Source: Typha latifolia (lineage: Eukaryota; Streptophyta; Magnoliopsida; Poales; Typhaceae). From it: a stretch of DNA of 64,000 bases. Shown here piece by piece: positions 35,701 through 46,272 of this stretch. The stretch covers positions 2,046,001 to 2,110,000 of the forward strand of contig CM034099.1 in the NCBI GenBank assembly GCA_019914945.1, written 5' to 3'. Under the pieces are notes generated by a model that did not search any database, had not been told where the DNA came from, and worked only from the letters and a program-made list of their open reading frames with translations. The first letter of the stretch is position 1, and the number at the start of each line of letters is the position of its first letter. The position numbers were made by a program, and so were the translations under genes.

Positions 35701-36626
35701 TCATGGATAACATGTACTGAAGCAGGCTCAAATCTTGAAAACCCATGCTCCCTATCTCGTTCCGGTATGCTAAGGCCAGTGTCACGCTCATCGTCAGCCC
35801 ATTCAGATGTATGTTGTAGTCGGACAAGTGGAAGAGGCCCAGTCAAGAACCCATCCTGCTTCTGCGGCTGGCCCAAAGAACTAGCCAGCCGGCTGAAACC
35901 CTCAGCACCATCCAATGCATTACCAGCGCTCGAGTGAGAGGATCTCATCTGAGGCCGCATGTTGAGTGGCAGCTGTGACTCGGCCCTCTCCACCCGCCCC
36001 TCGGATGCCTCCTCGCCCGACTGCCTCTGCTTCTGCTTCAGGCTCTGTCCCTCCTTCTGCTTTGAAGGCGAAGCAATAGTAGCTCGTAGAGAAGGGAAGT
36101 CCTCGCCCCTCAAGATCACAGCTTTCTCAGAGAAACTTTGAGCTGGACCCACCTGAAGGGGCGGACCGCCCGACCGAGCACCGGGAGGCATGTAAGGGCT
36201 ACCAACTCTCTGATCTCCATCAGCACCCGATTTCCCCGGCTGACCTGGACCTCCAGTAATTGCATCCTTATCAGGTAAACCCTGCCTGAGGGCCGACTTG
36301 GTCCACCCCATCACGGAGGAGCCGGAACCGGACCCGTGCCCCGAACTACCATGGCCGGGACCGGATCCCGACGCCGCCGGGTCGAAGCGCTCGTGCTCCT
36401 TCCTCAAAGAAGGCAGGTTCAAGGGCGGCGGCACCGAGAGCTTCGGCGCCGTCTTCTGGCTGGAGGACGACGAGATCCGCGACCGTGACAGGACAACCAT
36501 CCCGCCTCCGCCGGAGCTCTGGTGGGAACGGGACAGTCGCCCATGGCCGGCGCCGCCGGAGGAGGAGGAAGGTTGGCCGTAGGATTTATTGAGGTTAACA
36601 GATACAAACTTTCCCGGATGGGTCAT
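26752..36626 (-). CDS. PRRC2/BAT2-like large proline- and serine-rich protein
   Basis: Seven coding exons on the minus strand: 31647-36626, 31300-31547, 31080-31224, 29060-29246, 28661-28993, 27860-28554, 26752-27426; 2,420 residues, and phases join throughout. The N-terminus resembles the BAT2/PRRC2 N-terminal domain: KFVSVNLNKSYG (residues 6-17), LSVPPPLNLPSLRKEHERFD (63-82), a GW motif near 107, then GEDFPSLRA. A highly charged E/R coiled coil spans about 540-650 (ERMIREEEERRRLLEEEARE). The rest is disordered and S/P/Q-rich, with conserved C-terminal segments SLLAGEKIQFG, ALPADLSVDTPSLSLWPPLP, NPMLGGHIFAFGPHDES and VDSFYGPPAGFTGPFISPGG, ending MKQVYVAKPSTSG. Animal PRRC2 proteins and plant MOS1 act in RNA metabolism or translation; the role here is inferred. 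Met at 36626 is chosen over the in-frame Met nine codons upstream. The intron after exon 3 has a GC donor. Confidence 0.87.
29247..31079 (-). other. 1.8-kb GC-AG intron of the PRRC2-like gene
   Basis: On the minus strand exon 3 ends CAG at 31080, followed by GCAATG. The acceptor is CTTTGACAG before exon 4 at 29246. Only this junction keeps frame and joins LNQQ to VISLTQTQLEEAM. The nearest GT (in CTGTCACT) would shift the frame. No gene or clear repeat is visible inside the intron. Confidence 0.65.
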
Positions 36627-36855
36627 CGCCTCCCAGATCCCAAACCGCAACAAGTAACCCTAACCCTAGGGATCGACCGAAGCTTCAGCTAGGTTTCAGT
36701 TTAGGGTTTTCAAAAGGAAGGAGATGCGGCGGAGGATAATAATGACGGGAGCTCGTGTTAAGAAAGGTTACCACAGTGGAGTCGAGCGCTCTCCGGCAGC
36801 GCTGGCAATGAGGTGATCGGGCGCCGCGGCAAACCGGAGACGGCTAGCCCTAACC

Positions 36856-36905
<50 letters not shown>

Positions 36906-36975
36906 AATGGAAGAGAAGAGACGAGTCAGAGAGAGAGAGAGAAGTTTTGGGTGTTTTGGGGAAAATAATAGCACA
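36627..36975 (-). promoter_or_regulatory. PRRC2-like leader/promoter with telo-boxes and (CT)n tract
   Basis: Reading upstream from the ATG, the minus strand holds TTAGGGTTA repeats (about 36656-36668), a further AGGGTTTT near 36700-36708, and a 42-bp (CT)n run (36859-36900, GA on the plus strand). A splice-like GGTAACC near 36763-36769 may mark a 5' UTR intron. These are sequence observations; the transcription start is not located. Confidence 0.45.
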
Positions 36976-39640
36976 AAAAAAAAGGTTTTATTTTTTTTAT
37001 TTTTTTACAAAAAGAGTACAAAAAAAGGGGGAAAAAATGGAAGTGCTCTTCTTTCTTGGCATGTGTATAAGAGGAATACAGCTACCGGCCAAGGCAAAGT
37101 GAGAGTAATGTGTTGGATTACAAAATCTAGTGTAGATTTTTGTTGGATTGGACCAACTGGCAATTCCACTCACCTGATCACATACTCCTTTGTTCTTTTT
37201 TTCTTCTCTTTTCTTATAAAAAAAATTACAAAAATAAATCTCTTTTTTTTTTTTCCATTTCGTTAAGCTAGTTACAGTGAAATTGTATGAGATCACTATA
37301 AGTTTCTCGAGGTGAAGGTGAGACTTACGTCTATCTACTATTCCCTATTGATGTTGAAGAAAAGAGAAAATTAATAATAACACCCTATATTTTAGCTATT
37401 TTACAAATAAAACCCTCTTTTACAATTGATTTAGATGAATCAGTTGACTATCCGGCGCCTGTTTGGTCAGACTAACATTCTCAGTTGCACCACTCTTCTT
37501 CTTCAGAGAGAAAAAATAAAAAATAAAAAGAGGGGGGAGGGGAGTATTTTAATATAATCAAAATGTAGGGTGTTATATATAATTTTCTCTAAAAATGATA
37601 CAAAGTTGAATACTAGTATTCCACTATCAATGTCTACGAAGTGGATTATTGGCAAGAATTATGTATATATGCAGCTCTTCCAAGAGGGCTCTGCAATAAT
37701 ATCACCGACTTGGTCTATTCATTACATTATTAATCACGATGTTTGCAAGCTTCCCCTTCCTTAGTCTAAGAAACGCCAATCATTTCCCAAAACTATAAAA
37801 GATTGGCTCGTTAAAGAAAAACAAGGACAACAAACAATGCCTTGCTTTAAAATTCGCCCCGAGCTTCAGACTTTAATTTAATTTAAAAGGTGAACCGCCC
37901 TTTGACGCCATCATAAATATTCTATAATTTCTTTGACCTTGTCTCATCAATAATTTAACTCGCATGTTTCCACCCATGAGCCATGACTTTTCATGTTTGC
38001 AGTTTATCTGTTTGACCAAGTCGAAAACACTAATTAACCTTTAATTGTTCTATTTGTCTAAGGTTGTGTTACTTTGGATCAACTTCTAGGATTTGTGGGG
38101 TTTGAACACTATCCTCAGTGGCTATCTATTTCTCTTCCTTGCCTCCTCCATCCGTACTTGACGTTTCTCCCCCCGAACATCTTTTCATATTCTTTTTTCT
38201 CGTCATTTGCCTCTGTAGCTGCTCACGATGCCGAAAGACTTGGCTCTGATCCTACCGCTACCATTGAGGGACTCGTCAGCTTTGGCCGAGTGCAGTGTCT
38301 TTTCCTCTCTCGTCGAGTGTAGACCTATTTTCTTCTTCCCCAGTCTCTCGTATGCGTGTCGCTCTGCTTGCCTCTGTCACATGTTAGTTCCTTTTTGGTT
38401 GGTGATCAGTCGAGGCTTGATCGTAGTTTTTTGCATTGGCCTCTAAAGTTCCTCAACCATAGTGGGACTTGGGTTTTGGTTAAGTTTACCTTGGACCTGC
38501 CAAAGTCTCAATGCCTCCTATTTCTTTCTCCCTCGTATTTTTCACCTATCTTCCATGCTCTACTGCTGCCTGCTCCAAGCTGTTTGGCTTGCTTCCCTAG
38601 TCTTCATCTTCAATCGCATTCCTCCTTTTGCTTCGGCTAAGATAACGTTTTTCTTAAGCTGTATTTCGTTTGTTAGTATTTTAGTGTTTTGCATACTATA
38701 ATTACACAGTTTCAAGATCCCATAGAGATCTATAAGAGAAGTTAAAGCTAGATAGCCAGTAAAATATTTTTTTTTGTGGTTATTTTTTCATTCAAATCTT
38801 GTATACACTTAAGATTCAATGCTTATTTTTTTTTTTAATAACAATAAGGCTCTTCCAAATATCTCTCATTTCTTCTTAAAAACTTTTCATTCGGAGAAAA
38901 AAAATAGTCGACGTAGAGACTAAACGTATTTTGATTTTATTTCAATTGCCACAGTAGACACTTTAACACTAATTTCTATTTTTTTTATTTATGAGTTTAA
39001 AATAGTAAATATATAACATTGAAGTACTGTTTGATATCTAAAAAGTTATGTTTAAATAATAATTTTTCCAACAACTCCAACAATGCATGTAGTACCTAAA
39101 ACATAACCTACTATTTTCTATTGCTGCCAAAATATGCAGACTAATTCATTTTAGATTTTGTGATTTCCGACCGAAGTCAAATTTAATTGCAAAATAGGAT
39201 CACTTTCATTTGCCTAAGAGCGAGTGAATGTGAGAATAATTTATATACACTTTTAAACACCACCCAAGTAGAGTTGGGTTCAACTCCTCGTTTCCCCGAA
39301 AAAAATTAGAAATATGGGAGGCTCTCGTGATTTACCCCGCTAATTTCTGCTTAGGCAAAATTATTTTTCTTGACCACTGTCTTCAAAGCTTACTTAAGCT
39401 TCAGGATATAGCAAAGAATCTCAAAGCTGAAACGAAATGTGTGGCTGTTTTCAAATTGCCAGAATTTAGTTTGCATAATAGCAGTTTAACCTCTTTCACT
39501 TATGTTAGACGAGCTTGTAAGGAGTGGGTAAATCTTCTCTTATGTTTTTACTGTAACCCGTTCTCAGTCCCTATTTTGCAAAAGAAAACCACTCAGAAAT
39601 CTGAAATTGCCAAATATTAAATAACATCAAATATAGCACA
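36976..39640. other. Intergenic region between PRRC2-like and WEB1-like genes
   Basis: 2.7 kb with no supported gene. It holds a MITE-like element (37364-37589, listed separately), homopolymer tracts, and short open frames without family signatures (notably around 38070-38700 and 39327-39620), which look random or decayed. A tRNA-like T-arm string at 39275-39287 lacks the rest of a tRNA. Confidence 0.5.
37364..37589. mobile_element. MITE-like element with about 31-bp terminal inverted repeats
   Basis: The left end gagaaaattaataataacac and the reverse complement of the right end gagaaaattatatataacac match over about 31 bp with 4-5 differences (inner block caccctatatttt versus caccctacatttt). 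The 226-bp element is non-coding. No clear target-site duplication is visible, so the superfamily is not assigned. Confidence 0.6.
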
Positions 39641-40369
39641 ACAAAAGGAAAAGAAGAAGAAGAAGAAGAGAGCCGGACCGGTTCAGCTCCTCCAATCCCC
39701 GGACCCAGCAATTAATGCTCGGATCGATTTCACCGGACCCATTAATTTCCGACAGCCACTCGTCGCTCCCACGCCGACGTAGTCCACTTTCTAGCCGTTG
39801 CCTTGGTCTGCCACGTCCTTAATAATTCTATTCTATTAATCCCCTCCTAGCCTAATAAACAAACAAACCCATCACTAATCCACTACAGCTCTCCCCCTCC
39901 GTAGTCCCTCGAAGCTGCCCCATATTTATTATCTGTAGGGACATATCCTCACCGTCTGTACCTGTCAAATTGTAGATCGACGGTGGATTTGTGTTGACGC
40001 ATAGGATTGTATGCGGAAGCCTGGAATATGAGTTGGCGTAGTGGGTGAGTGTTGGCACCTTTCGGTGTGAACATCAGCGAAATGGTCAACATCTCTATTT
40101 TCTCCCCTCCTTTATCCCCGTAATTTGGAATAAAAGGAAACCATTCTCGTATTTGGTCTAATGATGGCTCCAAGGACGTAATAATTAGTGATAATTTGTA
40201 AGAGAAAGAAGGGGGGAGAGAGAGAGATGGAGTCTAGAGAGACACGGATCTAAACGGTGAGATGTTTGTTCCACCCCACACGTGAGTCGATCCTTCGAAT
40301 CCTTTTGTCTCGTTGGGTTTCTCCCTTCCGGGGTGTTCGTTTCTTCCCACCCACTACACGGATATACGA
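39641..40369 (+). promoter_or_regulatory. Putative WEB1-like promoter and first leader exon
   Basis: Contains a GAA-rich tract near 39655-39670, a G-box in CCACACGTGAG context (CACGTG at 40279-40284) and a likely 5' UTR exon ending at ACGA|GTAAGT (donor 40370). A light-responsive G-box would suit a gene for light-driven chloroplast movement, but this is inference. Confidence 0.4.
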
Positions 40370-40866
40370 GTAAGTCTTCTCTCGTCTCTCCCTTTGTTGA
40401 TTCTTGCTTGGGTTTAGCTTAGAGTTGTAGTTGTTAGTCAGGAAGCTTGAATTGAAGATGGAACCGAGTGAAGTTTTCTTCTTTGTTGCCTTTTTTTATT
40501 CCCTTCTTTTTCTCATTTCCTTTTTGCTTTAATTGCGAAAAGTTTGATCTTTTGGTTGTTTGGAAGGTTTCATGGTTGAATTAGGAGATGGGAAATTCTG
40601 GGTCTTTTCATGATAAAGAAATTTTGTGGTATTGAGCTAAATTCTCACTAATCTGATCTATTTCTAGTGAATTATTGAGAAGCAAGCAGATAGGAGGTAG
40701 ATGATGAAGTTTACATGTTTCATTTGGATGATTTCTGCCAATTTCTGAATTCAATTCGTTCATTAAGTTGGACTACTCGTTTGAGAGGATCGTCATGTTT
40801 CTGGACTTAAAATTCTAGCATTGATCTCCTAAGGTGGATGGAAGGGTCAACCACATGCATGATTTG

Positions 40867-40909
<43 letters not shown>

Positions 40910-42419
40910 GATGTCACTTGATGTGCTTCCATCTCTTTCTTTGTTGTTTCGTTACTCATTTGATAGATTACAAAAGGGTAATGTTTAACTGTTTTAGGTG
41001 TTTGACTATTTGTTCACTGATACTTTTGTGTTCTTGGTCTCTGTCCACAGTACATCATATTAAAAGGGATCACTAGACCATCCAGAGAGAAAATAGAAGA
41101 TGCTGTCTGTAGATCACAGTCTTCTTATTGGTTGTTTTTGTATGTTCGCTAATACAATGTGAAAATGCTTTTGCTGGCAGCCTCTCTGTATTCTTTTTCA
41201 AGGAATATTTACAGTTTTAACCTTTAAGTTCTCAATTTCTTCCTCTGAATTCATCCCTTGAAGTGAGAAATAGCTATTATATTATGTTGTTTGAAGTTTT
41301 GACTTTAACTAATGTTGTTTCAAGATACTTGAATACTTCACTTCCTTTTCTGCTTCACTCTAGTCTAGAAAACGGTATTTATGAAACAATTAAGGCTATT
41401 CAGACAATCCTTGGAGCTTTTTGCAACTTAACTTGATGCAGCTAACTAGATTTTTTAGTGTCACTTGCGTGTTGGAATATTCTATAATAACAGAGAGATA
41501 TCATCTGATATACAGATTTATTCACATGCAAGCAACAACTAGATTTATATGTCTAGGGTAAAAGAAGCTGTATCCAAGTTTTAGCTGATAGCAACTGGTT
41601 ACGGGTGGATATAGTGTAAAGTCTACATCGAGCATCATTTGTCAGAGGATTTAATTACTTTACATGATAAATTAGCATTCAGAAGTTGTTTGATTAGTTG
41701 TACAACATTAATGATTTAATATTTCTCCAAAAGTCTATGCCTCGTTTTATATGTGGTTTAAAGTATCACGATGTCTTTCTCTGAGCTAAAAGATGAGATA
41801 ATTTTGCTTAATTGTACATAATCCTCTTGAGGAAATGAAAATAGATGTAAGATCAATACTTGCCTTACTTTACTGATCTTATATTTGCCTCACTTTATTT
41901 CTTTTGAGTTTTGATTTGTAAATGCATCAGAAACCAAGATAGACTAGTTGCAGGACTAGCATCACTTGGACTATCTAGTTATCCTATTTGAAACATTCTG
42001 CTGAAGGTCAATCCTCTGTCTGACTTATCTTAAACTGCTGACTGTCATCACAATGAGATTCCATAGTAACTCTCTTTGTTCCTCTTCTCGAAGAACTTCT
42101 GAATATGCTTCCTACTAATTTTATCCTCACACTTTCCTGAATTCTAGCCTGCCATGTCTGACCTATCCTCTTTGTCACTATGCAATACCCAGAACCACCC
42201 ATTCGGACATGTATCAAGAGGCACACAGGATGAAATACTGTTAATCAGTAAATGGAAACAACTTTACTGGCTGTAGTTAGTTTTGTGTGCCAGAGTGAGA
42301 AACTTTCACTCTAAGAAAGTTTTATGGACGAATTATCTTTGTTGAACATCATGGTTATATTTAAGGCTTCACTATATAACACTCATTGTGCACTTTGTTG
42401 TTGTTGTTGTTGTCTTCAG
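40370..42419 (+). other. Probable 5' UTR intron of the WEB1-like gene
   Basis: A strong donor (GTAAGT, 40370) pairs with a strong acceptor (TTGTTGTTGTTGTCTTCAG, ending 42419), leaving a 94-nt leader before the ATG at 42514 with no upstream ATG in it. The 2-kb interval has no coding frame but contains a 36-bp (CT)n run (40873-40908). Confidence 0.5.
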
Positions 42420-42513
42420 GAAGGAATCAGATTGAGTATTTATTTATTGAGGAAAGGAAGAGAAAAAAGGTGCCAAAGAAAATCTCTCTGGAGGCACCTT
42501 GCTTACTGCATCT

Positions 42514-45500
42514 ATGTCTACATCAGAAATTCCGCCAACTCCTGTGGAACCTCCAATGTCCACAGTCACAGAAGAGAATGTTGACACTAACCAACAGCAG
42601 GGACCAAGTGTGAATTATGAGACACCAATTCATCAACATGGTCCTGACGGTTTGTTGTTGGACCACAATGAACCTGATACGCTGATCAGCTCAAATGAAT
42701 CAAGGACTTCTACAGATGATACTGTCCCTTCCTCCTCAGAAGTGCTTAGCAATGCAGCACCTCATTCATTGGATAAGGTGATGGAAGACATGGAAACTGA
42801 ATCAATGCACAAGCTTGAAGATGGCAGTTCTGATAGTGTTTCTGATGCTCAGATAAGTAATGGTCATGCTGCTCCTAGTCAGATTGGAAAAGCCACAGAG
42901 GAGCCACATGATGCTCCAGTCATTAAGGAATCTACTCCATCTTCTGAAATGAATACAAAGCAAGATAGGTCTCAAGTCATGCCTGATGAGCCTGATCGTA
43001 CAAAGGTTGAAAATGTATCGAAAAGGTCACCAGCGGACAATGTAAAGAACATACAATCAAACAGAAGCCTCATTGATACTGCGGCACCTTTTGAATCTGT
43101 GAAGGAGGCTGTCACTAAGTTTGGAGGAATTGTCGACTGGAAAGCTCACAAAGCACAGGCTCTAGAGGTAATGGATATTCCTTTGAAGACTATTACTTAT
43201 CCCCTTCGGAGATGAGTATCACTGATATCTTGCTTCATGAGTAGCCTTTCCATTACTTCAGGCCCATATTGCCTCATCAACTCTTTTTTTATCTCCCCCG
43301 CAAGCTTTTGTAGTTCAGTTACCACTTAACTGACATCATATTACAGCCTATAAAAAATAGTTAGTTGCTCGTACTTGAGCAGGAAAAAAGACTACAAGGA
43401 AAATCAGTTGACCTCCTTTAAAAAAAAGGATAATCAGATTATTAATTATTCGTCATGGACTATTCTTTAATTTTATAGATGAGGACTTTCTAGAACCTTT
43501 ACTTTTTCTCGATAAAATATTGAAATTTGAGTCCATTCTTTTAGTTTGTTCACTATTCTCATATCAAACTAGTACAAGTGTAAACAAGAAACACTTTTTT
43601 GAATGTGTAGAAGTAGAACAACTCTTCCATGTGGACTTCAGAAAATGGCCAACAGATCCACACATCATAACCCATTTGGTTCTTAGTTTCTTAAGCTGCA
43701 CTAAGATTTTCTTTTTTCTTTTTTCACTCGAGTATTATATGACTTGGTTTGTATACATGCAGAGGAGCAAGCATATCCGGTTTGAACTTGAGAAGGTGCA
43801 GAAAGAAATTCCAGAGTGCAAAAAGCAATCAGAAGCTGCAGAAGAGGCTAAAGCACAGGTACTTGAGGAGCTAGAGAGCACTAAAAGACTTGTAGAAGAG
43901 CTGAAACTTAATTTGGAGAGAGCACAAACTGAAGAAGCCCAAGCGAAACAGGACTCAGAACTTGCTCAACTTAGGGTCAAAGAAATGGAACAAGGAATTG
44001 CTGACGAAGCTAGTGTCGCAGCGAAGGCACAAGTAGAGGTTGCCAAAGCTAGGCATGCAGCTGCAGTAGCAGAATTGAAGTCCGTGAAAGAGGAGTTGAA
44101 AGCACTGCAAGAAGAGTATGCATCTTTAGTTAACAAAAGAGATATGTCGATCAAGAAAGCAGAGGAAGCTGTTTCAGCATCAAAGGAGATTGAGAAGACA
44201 GTGGAGGAACTGACTCTGGAACTTATTACAACCAAAGAATCACTGGAATTGGCCCATGCAGCACATCTTGAAGCAGAAGAACATAGAATTGGTGCAGCTT
44301 TGGCGAGAGAACAAGATTGTCTTACTTGGGAAAAGGAACTGAAACAGACAGAAGAGGAGTTGCAACGGCTAAATGACCAACTTTTATCAGCAAAGGATTT
44401 GAAGTCAAAGTTGAGTACAGCATCCACTTCGTTACTCAACCTCAATGCTGAGCTAGCAGCTTACATGGAAGCAAAAGTAAACCAAGAAGCAGAGGGCACT
44501 GAGGAAGAGAATGGGGCTGATGAACTGAAGAAAACCCAAAAGTCCATTCAGGAAGCCTTAGTTTCAACATCTAAGGAGCTTGAGGAAGTTAAAAAGAATA
44601 TAGAGAAAACAAAAGATGAGGTCAATATTTTAAGAGTTGCAGCTTCGGCCCTCAAGTCAGAGCTGGATAGAGAGAAAACAACCCTTTCAACATTGCAGCA
44701 GAGGGAAGGGATGGCATCTATAGCAGTATCTTCTCTTGAAGCTGAGCTTAATAAGACCAAAGAAGAATTAGAAGCAATTCGAAAAAAGGAAAAGGAAACA
44801 AGAGAAAAGATGGTGGAGCTACCTAAGGTGTTGCAACAAGCAGCTCAGGAAGCAGATGAAGCTAAGTCTGCTGCTCAAATGGCGCAAGAAGAGCTAAGAA
44901 GGGCCAAGGAAGAAGCAGAACAAGCCAAGGCCAGCACAAGCACCACAGAGATCAGATTACATGCAGCACTGAAAGAAATTGAGGCAACTCGAGCATCGGA
45001 GAAGCTCGCACTTGCTGCGGTTAAAGCATTGCAAGAGAGCGAGCAGGCTGGAAGTATCGAAGAAGATTCTCCTAGAGGAATAACTCTTCCCGTAGATGAA
45101 TATTTTGCTCTTAGCAAGAGTGCTCACGAAGCTGAAGAGCTTGCACATGTAAGGGTGACCGCTGCCTTTGTTCAGGTTGAGTTGGCAAAGGATTCCGAGT
45201 CGAAGAGTTTAGAGAGATTAAATGAAGCTTACAAGGAGATGGATGAAAGAAAGCGTGCTCTGAGAGTTGCGATTGAAAAATCTGAGAGAGCTAAGGAGGG
45301 AAAACTTGGAGTGGAACAGGAATTGAGGAAATGGAGAGCTGATAACGAGAAGCGGCGTAAAGCTGGTGATGCTGCTAAAGCAGCAGTTAATCCTTCCAGA
45401 AGCCCACCAGGGAGCTTCGAACATCGCATTGAAACAAAGGGCTTTGACAAGGAAGAAGGTGATGTCTATGTCCATCCAATGTCAGATCCAAAGTTATATA

Positions 45501-45613
45501 CAGCAGTAAGTAGCCCAGACGAATTTGTATCCGATACGAAGGTAAGGAAGAAGAAGTCACTTCTCCCACGGATTGTCATGTTCTTAGCCAGAAAAAAGGG
45601 TCAACCTCAATAG
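42514..45613 (+). CDS. WEB1: WEB1-like coiled-coil protein (chloroplast movement under blue light)
   Basis: Cytosolic coiled-coil protein of the WEB family; in Arabidopsis WEB1 acts with PMI2 in the light-dependent movement speed of chloroplasts along actin. Exons 42514-43167 and 43763-45613 give 834 residues. Residues 1-190 are acidic, S/T/P-rich and disordered. The family motif [18 protein letters not shown] (about 192-209) and [12 protein letters not shown] directly precede the intron, and [20 protein letters not shown] opens exon 2. Almost uninterrupted coiled coil follows to about residue 730, with [20 protein letters not shown] near the end and a C-terminal [20 protein letters not shown] tail. 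The protein can be read upstream of the exon 2 acceptor, but that is intron. Length and motifs match full-length family members. Confidence 0.93.
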
Positions 45614-46272
45614 TAGAAGAATTCCTTTTCAGTCGCTAGCCACCAATTTTCAGATAATCTTTGTTGTATATGTGCATTAAGTCATTAAATTTGTTTAATA
45701 AGTGGGTTTGGTTCAAGCTTGTAATTTATCGGTATAGGGTCATGGAGAAAACAATGAATAATACATTTGTATGAAGTCCAGAACTACTGAAATCTAAATT
45801 TGTACTATGTTAGAGAGGCCTGCATGAGAAACTATCATTCTATGTATTCAGGCAGGCATGAAATAATATTGTTGTAGATTTGAGATGGGGGGCATTCCAT
45901 TTGCTTCACAATTTGTTCTTGTTTTCATCTTTCTATTTTTATTTAATGCATCTCTTATGTAACATGCATCAATATAATTTTGGCCTCGGACGTAAATAAA
46001 GCTTATTGTATTCGTGGTCAATAATTAACAACATATAGTTTTGGATTTTCGCAAATGGAAACGATTTCTTCAATAATTAAAAAATATATTCATATATATA
46101 TTTATAAATAATAAATAATGACATTTATACATTAGGGTAATCCTACAGAATATTCGCAAGGTTGATAGTTATTCCATGGTAGTTATCCCGTTTTGAGATA
46201 TTCTTGGGGGAAACGACGAATAAACCCCTCTATTCCCACCGCTTAACCCCAGTCACGGCAAACAGTGAAATT
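45614..46272. other. 3' UTR and spacer after the WEB1-like gene
   Basis: 660 bp of A/T-rich DNA: 3' region of the WEB1-like gene, then the upstream region of the next gene. No open frame or clear repeat. Confidence 0.6.

Noticed and set aside
38074..38701. Several overlapping open frames of 70-95 codons
   Set aside because: No family signature, skewed S/F/L/C composition, no splice structure and frames in competition; probably random or decayed sequence.
39240..39300. tRNA-like T-arm (gggttcaactcct)
   Set aside because: No acceptor stem, D-arm or anticodon arm can be built at proper spacing upstream.
43520..43762. In-frame extension upstream of WEB1 exon 2, giving a 697-residue open frame
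   Set aside because: The sequence before 43763 is intron: A/T-rich, ending in a good acceptor, and the conserved motif split [17 protein letters not shown] requires splicing.
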